DNA of 64,000 nt from Anaerococcus marasmi (GTDB taxonomy: Bacteria > Bacillota > Clostridia > Tissierellales > Peptoniphilaceae). Shown in pieces: positions 55,362 through 63,884 of this stretch (position 1 is the first letter of the stretch; each line of letters begins with the position of its first letter). A model generated the notes under the pieces. That model worked only from the letters and a program-made list of their open reading frames with translations, did not search any database and was not told the origin of the DNA. A program made the position numbers and the translations under genes. The stretch spans positions 1,043,501-1,107,500 of the forward strand of contig NZ_OLMF01000004.1 of the NCBI RefSeq assembly GCF_900290195.1, in the 5' to 3' direction.

Positions 55362-56027
55362 ATGAGTAAAAATTTAGGACCAATACATTACATGATGTAT
55401 GACAAAATTAAATTTCAAGATAAAATAACAGATTATCTAATGGAAGGAAAGACAGAAGAAATCGATAAGGACTTTCCAAAAGTAAAGACAGATCCTTTAG
55501 AAGACTTAGTCGACCAAGAAAATATCCACGGCTGGCTATCTTCTAGGATCGATATGGTTGAAAACAGACTAGCCAAGGCTATAAACTTATCAAAAAATCC
55601 AGAAGAAAAATTCTACGAACTAGGAAAAATCGAAGGAAGTAAGGAAAAACTTGATAACTTCGAAGAAGTCTTCGATAAACTAAACCTAAGACTTCTAGAC
55701 GGCATGCCATGCGACAGAGCCCTAAGAGCAGGAATGGATCAAGACGGTAACCTACTTCTAATAACAGACACTAATCTACATCAACAATACGAAGAAGAGG
55801 CAATAAACCCAGAAGATTCCCTAACAGACAGCTGCGAGGGTGGCCACGACCACGATAGCCACGAATCATTTGAAATAGGAAAAATAAGTGGAGTAGAAAA
55901 TAATAAGAAAAAATCCAAATACCACCAAATGAGATATGAATTTATAAAAGGATTTCTAGAAAATAGCCCATTTAAAGCTGAGCTTTTGGATGGGGTGAAT
56001 ATTAAAATTGGGAAGGAGATATTTTAA
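55362..56027 (+). CDS. Hypothetical protein with GPIHYMMYDKI start
   Basis: 221 residues, cytoplasmic, acidic. NLGPIHYMMYDKIKFQDKI near the start and a GGHDHDSHESFEIG stretch (about 158-171) that could bind metal are the main landmarks. Helices predominate. I do not recognise the function. The ribosome site is GAGGTGATAAA. The last codons and stop fall inside the palindromic end of element R4. Confidence 0.75.
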   Translation: MSKNLGPIHYMMYDKIKFQDKITDYLMEGKTEEIDKDFPKVKTDPLEDLVDQENIHGWLSSRIDMVENRLAKAINLSKNPEEKFYELGKIEGSKEKLDNFEEVFDKLNLRLLDGMPCDRALRAGMDQDGNLLLITDTNLHQQYEEEAINPEDSLTDSCEGGHDHDSHESFEIGKISGVENNKKKSKYHQMRYEFIKGFLENSPFKAELLDGVNIKIGKEIF

Positions 56028-57010
56028 AATATCTGAGACTAAATATTTTAGATATTGAATATATTTATGTATTAAAATATGGTTTCGAGCAGGGTTGGAC
56101 CCTTCGAAACCTTGAAAGATACGAAGGTATTCTTGAAAATATTTTAGATTAAATTTTTTGGGAAAAATATATCTATGTATTAAGATTTTTCATGAAGCAG
56201 GGTTGGACCCTTCGAACCCAAGGGGACAGGCTAAGGGGGCGGCAGAGGCCCCCTCTACCCTTTCCCCTTGACCCCTTTGTCATTCACCCCCTCTGCTCCT
56301 TAAGCGGAGTGCGAAAAAGGTCGATTTGCTCCGCAAATCTTTGTTGGTAGGGGGATTCCTTCGTCTTACTTATCCTTGGATTTAACAATGTCTAATCTCC
56401 GTCTCTCTAAAAATCGATAACTCGCTATCGCTCAAACAAATCGATTTTCTTAACGAGAGACTTGATTAGACATTTCTACTCGTTCACAGTGTAGAGAAAG
56501 GGGTTAGCTTTGCTTACGCAAAGCGTATCATATTATATTTTAAAAATCACATATTTATATAATTCTGGTGTAGCGAAGCTACTAAGAATTTTCTGGTTTA
56601 TTTAGATAAGAATACATATTATGCTTTAGCATATCTTCCAAATAACCTTTACCGAGAAGCATGTATAATCAGAGTGAGCGTTAAGAAAATTTATCTGTTT
56701 GAGCGAAGCGAGTTATAAATTTTTAGCGAATGATGATTAGGAATTCCCAGCTTAAAAAAAACTAAAACGAAGAAGTTCTGCCTACAAAAAAGATTGGCGT
56801 TAGCCAATCAACTGATTTCGCACTCCGCTAAGGAGCAGAGGGGGTGAGGGAAAAGGGGGCTTGGGGGAAAGCTGGAGGGGGCCTCTGCCGCCCCCTTAGC
56901 GTTCCCCCAAGGGTTCGAAGGGTCCAACCCTGCTCGAAGATATATTCTAATACATAGATACATTAAATATTAAATAATTTTTAGCCAAAGATATTTCAAT
57001 AAAAAATATC
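56018..57010 (-). repeat. Composite hairpin element R4 (B half on the left, A half on the right)
   Basis: Non-coding, about 0.99 kb; layout is the reverse complement of R2. The left end palindrome GATATTTTAAAATATC (56018-56033) overlaps the stop of the preceding gene, and the right end overlaps the stop codon of the next gene at 57010. The B stem AATGTCTAATC/GATTAGACATT is perfect. The middle has GTAGC/GCTAC and TATGCT/AGCATA hairpins. Confidence 0.85.
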
Positions 57011-57552
57011 TACCTCTCCCACCTGTCTATCCCATTTTTCTTAAGAAACTTTCTTTTCCTATAAGAAATTTCCGCTCCGTTTATTATTATCGATATTACT
57101 ACTCCTATCAATGTATCTAGGGTTCTGTTGAAGGCGAAAAGGACTGGGAGGTCTGTTGTTTGGTTTACGTTATCTAAGGTAATTGATAAAAATACTATGG
57201 CCATTATGGTTAGGGCATTGTAGCGTTTTAGATGGGCCATGATCCATATTATTAGGCCTACTATTAGGCTCATTAGGAAGAAGTCTAGGATATAAGGCTC
57301 CTTAAAATCTGGGATCACTATTAGATAGATTAGCCCTATAATACCTCCAAGGATTGTTCCTATTACCCTGTTTAATCCTATATCTTTAGTATCTACTAGG
57401 TTGGTCTGCATAGAGATTATTGCTGCTATGGAAGAATTTATTGGAAGGCCTTCTCCTGGTCTTAGTTCTGATATTACCATGGAAAGAAATACAGCGAGGA
57501 CTGTTTTTATTATCCTAAGTCCTGGCCTTTTTATTGTTGATATTTTAGCCAT
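57010..57552 (-). CDS. Aromatic-acid-exporter-like membrane protein (FUSC/ArAE type), copy 1
   Basis: 180 residues, four to five membrane segments. GLRIIKTVLAVFLSMVISEL and NRVIGTILGGIIGLIYLIV are typical of ArAE proteins. Clearly paralogous with the next gene, which it overlaps by 8 bases. The C-terminal cytoplasmic domain of longer members is absent. Substrate unknown. Confidence 0.82.
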   Translation of the reverse strand: MAKISTIKRPGLRIIKTVLAVFLSMVISELRPGEGLPINSSIAAIISMQTNLVDTKDIGLNRVIGTILGGIIGLIYLIVIPDFKEPYILDFFLMSLIVGLIIWIMAHLKRYNALTIMAIVFLSITLDNVNQTTDLPVLFAFNRTLDTLIGVVISIIINGAEISYRKRKFLKKNGIDRWER

Positions 57553-58042
57553 GGCTTTCTCCTTTTCTATATTTAAAATCTAACCAATTTACAAATAGGG
57601 CTGTAAATATTCCTATTATGGTGTCAATTATCCTATTTAAGGCAAAGACGACAGGTCCAGCCGCATCATGAGCGTGGTTGATAGTAACTGATAAGAATAC
57701 AATTGCAGCAATGGTTATGGCAAGATTTCTCTCAAAACTCGCAAGTACCCAGATAAGAATAGTTACGGCTATTGAAAGAAGAAGGATGTTTACTGGCTGA
57801 GGGATCTTATCTTCTTGTATGTATAGAAGGTAGACTAGTCCTGTTAGTCCACCGATTATAGTTCCAACTGCCCTATTTATTCCCTTTACGAAGGTCGAAG
57901 CTACGTCTTGTTGCATGCAAATTATCGCTGCAATCCCACTATAAAAGGGAAGGCCGCTTGCCCTTAGGCTAGAAAGAATCATTGATAGAAATAGGGCAAG
58001 GCCAGTTTTTATGATCCTTGCTCCCGGTTTTTTTATTTGCAT
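57545..58042 (-). CDS. Aromatic-acid-exporter-like membrane protein (FUSC/ArAE type), copy 2
   Basis: 165 residues, four to five membrane segments. GARIIKTGLALFLSMILSSL and NRAVGTIIGGLTGLVYLLY match its neighbour, so the pair arose by duplication and probably forms a hetero-oligomer. It overlaps the nucleoside-hydrolase-like gene by 10 bases. Confidence 0.82.
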   Translation of the reverse strand: MQIKKPGARIIKTGLALFLSMILSSLRASGLPFYSGIAAIICMQQDVASTFVKGINRAVGTIIGGLTGLVYLLYIQEDKIPQPVNILLLSIAVTILIWVLASFERNLAITIAAIVFLSVTINHAHDAAGPVVFALNRIIDTIIGIFTALFVNWLDFKYRKGESHG

Positions 58043-58872
58043 AATTTGCCTTCGATATATTCTAAGAAGCTTTCTTCATTTACTCTGTTGGCTAGATAGA
58101 CCTTTCTTCTAGAATTAACCCTGATCATCTCTCCAACATTTTCCTCATCATCTACCTTAATACCTGTTTCTTCAAAGATAAAGGCTTCTGGCTTTTCTAC
58201 TAGATAAAGTAGGAGTGGGCCGTATAGGAATCTTTTATCCTTATCAGCCCTAAGTCTTTCTATAATCTCTTTGTTTTTATTATCTCTATCAAGAGCTTCT
58301 AGGAAGGAACCTGTCACTTCTATCCCATCTGCTAGGTTTTTGGCTAGGATAAAAATATCGATAGATGAGTTTAGGATTTTGTTTATGGCCTGAGGATCTT
58401 CCTTGAAATTAAAGTCAGGTCCGTAAAGATTGCCCCCGCTGATGAAGATATGGGATATATAATCTTCTAGGTCCTCGTATTTGTCTAGGGCCCTTGCTAT
58501 ATTAGTTAGGGGACCTGTAGCGATAATATCAATCTTGCCACAATCTTGGGCTATGTCATAGATATGATCTTCTATATCTATCTCTTCCAGATAATCCTTG
58601 TGATTTTTGTAGTGAAAGATATCTCCTGCCTTAGTAGCCATTTGATCTTCCTTGAGATTTTTTTCGTAGCCTTTTGCTATAGGAAGGAAGAGTTCGTGAC
58701 TTTCATTAAGGCCTAGAATATTATCTGCTCCAGCTTCTGCTGTCATTTGGCTTCTGATTGATGAAAGGCCTACTAGCTCGAAGTTAAAGGACCTAAAGGC
58801 CATATCGAGCATAAGGGCCTCATCGTTTGAGAAATTTGTATCTATATATAAAAACGCTTTTTCTTTTTCCAT
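58033..58872 (-). CDS. Nucleoside hydrolase-like protein
   Basis: 279 residues. The fold is indicated by IDIIATGPLTNIARALDKY, HIFISGGNLYG and the C-terminal DDEENVGEM region. The calcium and ribose motif, normally DTDPGIDD, reads DTNFSNDE, so two of the metal-binding acidic residues have changed. Activity may therefore be reduced or altered. It is the first gene of a three-gene operon with two membrane proteins. Confidence 0.75.
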   Translation of the reverse strand: MEKEKAFLYIDTNFSNDEALMLDMAFRSFNFELVGLSSIRSQMTAEAGADNILGLNESHELFLPIAKGYEKNLKEDQMATKAGDIFHYKNHKDYLEEIDIEDHIYDIAQDCGKIDIIATGPLTNIARALDKYEDLEDYISHIFISGGNLYGPDFNFKEDPQAINKILNSSIDIFILAKNLADGIEVTGSFLEALDRDNKNKEIIERLRADKDKRFLYGPLLLYLVEKPEAFIFEETGIKVDDEENVGEMIRVNSRRKVYLANRVNEESFLEYIEGKLCK

Positions 58873-58985
58873 AATACCTCACTTTGACCTTACTATACTA
58901 AATTTTCTCTTGCTTTTCAAAGTAGCTTAGAGGAAGCTTTTATTAAAATTTCAACAATTGGGTAAGAAATATATGAGGTGATAAT

Positions 58986-59261
58986 ATGAAAATTATTTTT
59001 AACAAAGAAGAAAAAGAAGCTCAAGCCATAGATGATGGAAAAAAGGTTGGTTTTTGCCAATTTGAAGAAAGTGATGGCCTATACAAGATTACCCACACAG
59101 TTGTAGATAAAAAATACGGCGGCCAGGGCCTTGCTGGTAAGCTCTTAGATGAAGTAGTTGCTGCTGCTAGGGAAAATAATAAGAAGATACTTCCTATCTG
59201 CTCCTACGCAGTAAAGAAATTCGACGAAGATGAAAAATACAAAGATGTCGATGCAAGATAG
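58986..59261 (+). CDS. Small GNAT-family N-acetyltransferase (YjdJ type)
   Basis: 91 residues, the short GNAT class. The acetyl-CoA loop is YGGQGLAGKL (about 44-53), then PICSYAVKKF. The ribosome site GAGGTGATAAT precedes the ATG. The substrate is unknown for this class. Confidence 0.88.
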   Translation: MKIIFNKEEKEAQAIDDGKKVGFCQFEESDGLYKITHTVVDKKYGGQGLAGKLLDEVVAAARENNKKILPICSYAVKKFDEDEKYKDVDAR

Positions 59262-59271
59262 TCCTCACAAG

Positions 59272-59313
59272 AAAAAGAGTGTTCATGGATTTCTCCCGTG
59301 AACACTCTTTTTT
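59272..59313. terminator. Bidirectional terminator between convergent genes
   Basis: AAAAAGAGTGTTCA pairs with TGAACACTCTTTTTT, so it serves the acetyltransferase gene and the MATE gene. Confidence 0.9.
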
Positions 59314-60668
59314 CATTGGTATTTTTTCTTGATATGCTTATCACGAATTCTTTCTAACTTATGGATTTCCTTTCTCTCTCTTCTGATCAAGAATATAGAA
59401 AATATTAAAGTCACAAGTTCTATTATAGTCGCCACATGCCAGATTATCTCCCTAGAAAAGATTAGAGGCAAGGCGTAGACTAAAACAGACATTAGGGCGT
59501 AGCCTCTTACGATAGTTATATAGAAGTCATATCGAGGTTTCTTTACTGAGGTCATATAGCCTGCATTTATGATATTAAAGCCCATGATAAGGTATGATAG
59601 GGCAAAGATCCTCAAGGCTTTTACAGCAAAGGGAAGGAAAGCTTCTTCATAATCTGCTATAAAGACATTTACAAAAAACTCTGGCTCAAGCTCGATAACC
59701 GCAAAGATCATAATACTTAATAGAGCAACCGTCCTTAGCATGTACTTTCTTATCCTTAATACATCCTCATAGCTTTCCTTACCGAAATAGAAAGAAAGAA
59801 GGGGCTGACTTGATTGGTTAACTGCAATCATTGTATTTACAACAAATATCATTATATAAGAGATTACAGAAAAGGCTGCAAGTCCCTCTGTTCCGTAATA
59901 GTTTGAGATTACATTGTTAAACAAAAGAATCACAAAACCAGAAGAAAGCTCATTAAGGCTTGCTGGGAAGCCATAGGATATGATTTCTTTAATCTTATAA
60001 AACTTAAGCTTAAATCTTCTAAACTTAAGCTTGGCTCTAGGAGAAAGGAAATAAGCCACATAGCCTATGGTCGGTAGGACTTGGGCGATCCCTGTAGCAA
60101 TAGCCGCTCCCCTCACTCCCATATAGAAGTGAAAAATAAATACATAGTCTAGGATAATATTTGTAAGGGCTGATACTATCATCAAAATCGTAGAAATTAT
60201 TGGCTTACCATCAGCCTTGACCATAATCTCGAAGACGTAGGCCATGACATAAAATGGAGTGAAAAATATTATAACAGACAAGTAATCTTTTACGATATGA
60301 CTTATCTCAGGACTTGCTCCCAAAAGCTTGATCAAAGGATCCATAAAGATATAAGTTAAGACCGATATGCTTATAGCAACTATTAGGGATAGGACAAGAC
60401 CAATCGAGAAAAACTCGTCTGCCTTCTCCTTGTCATCCTTGCCTAATTGGTAGGTGATTAGATTCAGACTTCCTATGGATATCAAAATCGAAAGTGAAAA
60501 GGTCAAGGTTATAAAAGGCATGGCGACATTTACCGCAGAAATTCCTTTAGCCCCCACTCCCTGACCTACGAAGATCCCATCTACCATAGTATAGGTAGAA
60601 AATAAAATCATAGTCAATATAGTCGGTATCAAATATTTAAGATAAGATTTTAATAAATTGTTTTTCAT
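59313..60668 (-). CDS. MATE-family efflux transporter
   Basis: 451 residues with twelve membrane segments. IPTILTMILFSTYTMVDGIF and VNVAMPFITLTFSLSILISI are typical of the DinF/NorM group. It exports drugs or metabolites by cation antiport; the substrate is unknown. A hairpin-rich leader lies upstream (60787-60895). Confidence 0.93.
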   Translation of the reverse strand: MKNNLLKSYLKYLIPTILTMILFSTYTMVDGIFVGQGVGAKGISAVNVAMPFITLTFSLSILISIGSLNLITYQLGKDDKEKADEFFSIGLVLSLIVAISISVLTYIFMDPLIKLLGASPEISHIVKDYLSVIIFFTPFYVMAYVFEIMVKADGKPIISTILMIVSALTNIILDYVFIFHFYMGVRGAAIATGIAQVLPTIGYVAYFLSPRAKLKFRRFKLKFYKIKEIISYGFPASLNELSSGFVILLFNNVISNYYGTEGLAAFSVISYIMIFVVNTMIAVNQSSQPLLSFYFGKESYEDVLRIRKYMLRTVALLSIMIFAVIELEPEFFVNVFIADYEEAFLPFAVKALRIFALSYLIMGFNIINAGYMTSVKKPRYDFYITIVRGYALMSVLVYALPLIFSREIIWHVATIIELVTLIFSIFLIRRERKEIHKLERIRDKHIKKKYQ

Positions 60669-60786
60669 TTTATCTCCTTTTGCTATAAAATAATTATACC
60701 TTATAAAATATGTACAAAATCAAGGATATTCCTAGATTTTAGAAGAGCTTTAAATGAAAGCTTTAAAAGATAATAAATTAAAAGAA

Positions 60787-60895
60787 GCAGCCAGCTTTTT
60801 TAAGGAGAGGAAGCCTTACTCCTCCACGGTATGAGAAGCGCCATGGAGTATATTGGCCAAGTGACCCTCCTTTTACTTGCAGGGTTTTTCATCAA
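60787..60895. other. Hairpin-rich intergenic sequence, candidate leader or small RNA
   Basis: Between the glutaminase stop and the MATE start. Pairings include AAGG/CCTT (60803-60818), ACTCC..CCATGGAGT (60819-60850), the palindrome TTGGCCAA, and ACCCT/AGGGT followed by TTTTT on the plus strand (60865-60891). It does not match any riboswitch or RNA class I know. The rest of 60669-60986 shows nothing convincing. Confidence 0.35.
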
Positions 60896-60986
60896 AATAA
60901 AATGCCCCTAGCCTTTCTCTAATTTATTTATTACTCTTCCTTGTCTATTTTTACTAATATATTAAAGTCAAGAGAAGGGGGATAAT

Positions 60987-61916
60987 TTAAACAAAAATAT
61001 TTAGACCCAAGTCCTGGGAGATGATTTTAAAAAGTTCCTTACCCCTGACAGAGTTGCCGGTCTTATCAAGTCTTGGAGAATAGACGGCAAGGCCGCATAC
61101 TCCTGGGACAACTCCTACTATGGCCCCACTTACACCAGATTTGGATGGGATACCTACATTCATTAGATAATCGCCAGAGTTTTCGTACATGCCGCAGGAT
61201 GCCATTTGGCTAACTACGATTTGGACGATTGATTCTGGCACTAACATGTCCCTATTTTTGACCCCATAACCCTTGTTGGCAAGGACTGCTCCCATGGTTG
61301 CAAGACCTTCGATGTTAGAGCTTATGGAGCAAGACTTGATATAAAGGCCTAGGACCTCGTCGGGATTTGCTGTGAAAATATTTTTACTCTTAAGATAATA
61401 GGCTATGGCCTTGTTTCTATCTGCAGTCTTCATCTCAGAATCGAAGACATCTTCCATCAACTCACTTTCCCTAAAGTCCGATATTCTCTGATAGAAGTTT
61501 AGGATTCTTTCAAATCTCTCCTCATTATCCCTTCCGAATATCATAGAAGTCGTAGTAATGGCACCTGCATTGATAAAGGGATTGGCCGCCCTATCCCCTA
61601 TTGGGACAAGAGAGTTAAACTCGTATTTGGTTGGCTCACTGCCCACCTTATCGTAGACATCTTGGGGGTTGTTATCAGTTAGGGCAATTATTAGATCTAC
61701 AATTTTTGATATGGACTGGATGGAGAAAACTATATTCTCATCTCCGAAGTTAAAGATATCTCCATTATTCGTTACGAGCGAGAAGGCGAAATTATCGCTA
61801 TCCACATTCAAAAGCTCTGGTATATAGCTTGCAGGTTCCCCCATCCCTATGTAGTCTTTACTTTTTTCGATTGCATATTCTAATTTCTCACAAATTAATT
61901 CTCTATTATATAACAT
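60987..61916 (-). CDS. glsA: Glutaminase
   Basis: 309 residues, full length for the beta-lactamase-like glutaminase. The catalytic pair is in SISK (Ser68, Lys71). NPFINAGAITTTSMI, and the later GVVPGVCGLAVYSPRLDKTGNS are diagnostic. It releases ammonia from glutamine. Single gene. Confidence 0.96.
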   Translation of the reverse strand: MLYNRELICEKLEYAIEKSKDYIGMGEPASYIPELLNVDSDNFAFSLVTNNGDIFNFGDENIVFSIQSISKIVDLIIALTDNNPQDVYDKVGSEPTKYEFNSLVPIGDRAANPFINAGAITTTSMIFGRDNEERFERILNFYQRISDFRESELMEDVFDSEMKTADRNKAIAYYLKSKNIFTANPDEVLGLYIKSCSISSNIEGLATMGAVLANKGYGVKNRDMLVPESIVQIVVSQMASCGMYENSGDYLMNVGIPSKSGVSGAIVGVVPGVCGLAVYSPRLDKTGNSVRGKELFKIISQDLGLNIFV

Positions 61917-61987
61917 AAGTCACCTCTTATACATGATACCCTTTATCAAGTATAAAATATGTTGTACAATATTATAAAGGAGTTATT

Positions 61988-62578
61988 ATGAGAGTTATAG
62001 ATATTTTAAATAATGATGAATGGATAAAGAAATACGATTTTTATAAAGGTTTTATGGAATCGATTTATTATGACAAGCTAGTAGAAGCCTACGAGAAATT
62101 AAATTACGATATACTTTTTGTATCGAATATTCACGGCAAAAATCACATAGAAAGGGTAATCTTTTACTCTGTCCTCCTAGCCTATGCCTACAAGCTAGAT
62201 GATGACGATACTTATATATTAATCAACGCTGCAAGCTTACACGATACCCAAAGGCAAAACGACGGATGGGACACAGAGCATGGACAAAGGGCTGCCGAGA
62301 AGTCTACCCCTTACGCTCACGACCTTAAGGAAAGTGACCTAGATATTCTAAGGGCAGTAATCGCTGCCCACTCCAGGGAAGATGAGATAATGGATGAGAC
62401 TATAAGAGAATTTGTGAAAGAAAGTGACTTCGATAGGGCAAAAGTCCTTTCCAAATACTTCAAGGATGCCGACGGTCTAGATAGAGTTAGGATCAATCAC
62501 CTAGACCCAGCCTATCTAAGAAATGATTTTTCGAAAGGGCTTGTCGACTTTGCCTATGAGTTTTATGAGAACTTCTAA
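61988..62578 (+). CDS. HD-domain phosphohydrolase-like protein
   Basis: 196 residues. His53 (GKNHIERV) and the pair His85-Asp86 (AASLHDTQ) form the HD metal site, with AAHSRED later. Such proteins hydrolyse phosphate esters or nucleotides; the substrate is unknown. The AAGGAG ribosome site precedes the ATG by 7 bases. Confidence 0.88.
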   Translation: MRVIDILNNDEWIKKYDFYKGFMESIYYDKLVEAYEKLNYDILFVSNIHGKNHIERVIFYSVLLAYAYKLDDDDTYILINAASLHDTQRQNDGWDTEHGQRAAEKSTPYAHDLKESDLDILRAVIAAHSREDEIMDETIREFVKESDFDRAKVLSKYFKDADGLDRVRINHLDPAYLRNDFSKGLVDFAYEFYENF

Positions 62579-62645
62579 ATTTCTCCTTAATTAATTAGCA
62601 ATCTATGCTATAATAGATATAGAGATTATTGCAAGGAGAATACTA

Positions 62646-63722
62646 GTGAATTTTAAGAAGAGATTATTAACAAAAAGTCTTATCCTAGCTGGCCTTATCT
62701 TAGCCTATCCAAAAACAACCCAAGCTGATAGCATAATGTTAGATAGGGAAAAGACTGAAGGAGTGAATGTAAGAAGTGAAAAGTCAAACTATGCTGAAAT
62801 ATTAGGAGGCATAGAAGACTTTACGAGATATGAAATAAAGGCAGAAGATGAGTTCTGGTATACTATAGACTTTGAAGGAGAAAAGTCCTACGTGGGAAAG
62901 GACTGGTTTTATAGATTAAAGGATGTCAAAGTCTTAAAGACTTGCGATCTAAAGACCGCTCCAGACAAAAACGCCAAAAACAAGAATCCCTATAGCTTAT
63001 TTAGCCCAACTAAGCTTACTATCCTAGACTTTGTGGAAGGCACAGACTATGTAAAGGTCGCCTACAATCCAAAAGATGCTAAGAATAAAAAGATTAATAT
63101 TGATGAAAATGATAAGCTAAAAGACAAAGACGTAGATATGGACGAGCAAGTAGGTTTCGTTAAGATTTCAAGTCTCGACTTATCCAAAAGAGATAAGAAA
63201 TATATAGAAAAGCTTAAGGAAAACTACAAAAAGCTCAACGAAACTAAGGAAAAATATGAAAGGCTAGAGGAAGAAGAAAACCAGGAAGAAGAAGTAGTCT
63301 ATGAAGTTATCTATGTGACCTACTTTACCGACGATGACGGTGAGGTCATAGAAAGTGACGATTCTCAAATCGGTAAGAGTATCTACAACTACGCCCTAGA
63401 CTACGTAGGAAGCCCATATGTCTTTGGAGGAGTCTCCAAAGAAAACGGAATAGATTGCTCTGGTCTAGTCCTAAGAGCCTACGAAAACTATGGATTTGCC
63501 CTCCCTCACCTTGCCAAAAGCCAGGCAGAATATGGAGAAACTATTGCCTTTGGAGAAGAAAAGGCAGGAGACTTGGTATTTTTCGGATCAAGCTATTACG
63601 ATATCTACCATGTAGGAATAGCAGATGGTATGGGCAACATGGTCCACGCAGCAAGCCCAGGCCAGGGAGTAATAGTAAGCCCAATCAACGATCCATTTGT
63701 AATCAAGAGAATTTTTGAATAA
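62646..63722 (+). CDS. Secreted NlpC/P60 peptidoglycan hydrolase with SH3-like domains
   Basis: 358 residues. It starts with GTG after GCAAGGAG. The signal peptide ends near 27 (TQADS). An SH3-like domain covers 28-90 and a second, less clear one 91-180. A coiled, Glu-rich linker follows to 220. The NlpC/P60 domain holds Cys271 (GIDCSGLV), His322 (YHVGIA) and His334. It cleaves cell-wall peptides. Its terminator follows. Confidence 0.94.
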   Translation: MNFKKRLLTKSLILAGLILAYPKTTQADSIMLDREKTEGVNVRSEKSNYAEILGGIEDFTRYEIKAEDEFWYTIDFEGEKSYVGKDWFYRLKDVKVLKTCDLKTAPDKNAKNKNPYSLFSPTKLTILDFVEGTDYVKVAYNPKDAKNKKINIDENDKLKDKDVDMDEQVGFVKISSLDLSKRDKKYIEKLKENYKKLNETKEKYERLEEEENQEEEVVYEVIYVTYFTDDDGEVIESDDSQIGKSIYNYALDYVGSPYVFGGVSKENGIDCSGLVLRAYENYGFALPHLAKSQAEYGETIAFGEEKAGDLVFFGSSYYDIYHVGIADGMGNMVHAASPGQGVIVSPINDPFVIKRIFE

Positions 63723-63763
63723 TTAAAGTATAATAAAGACGTGTGATAAGTATTTTTATCCAG

Positions 63764-63788
63764 AGCCCTCCTAGAAGAGGGCTTTTGC
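63764..63788 (+). terminator. Terminator of the NlpC/P60 gene
   Basis: AGCCCTC (63764-63770) pairs with GAGGGCT (63777-63783), followed by a T-run. Confidence 0.85.
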
Positions 63789-63807
63789 TTTGTTAATTTT
63801 CACAAAA

Positions 63808-63862
63808 TAAAAGCAAATCCAATTAAAGGCTAAAAAGTCTTTTGCTAAAGGATTTGCTTTTC
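63808..63862. terminator. Bidirectional terminator between convergent genes
   Basis: AAAAGCAAATCC pairs with GGATTTGCTTTT, with AAAGACTTTT-like inner pairing. It would serve the minus-strand gene that ends at 63885. Confidence 0.75.
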
Positions 63863-63884
63863 TATTAATTCATTCTAAGGTAAC

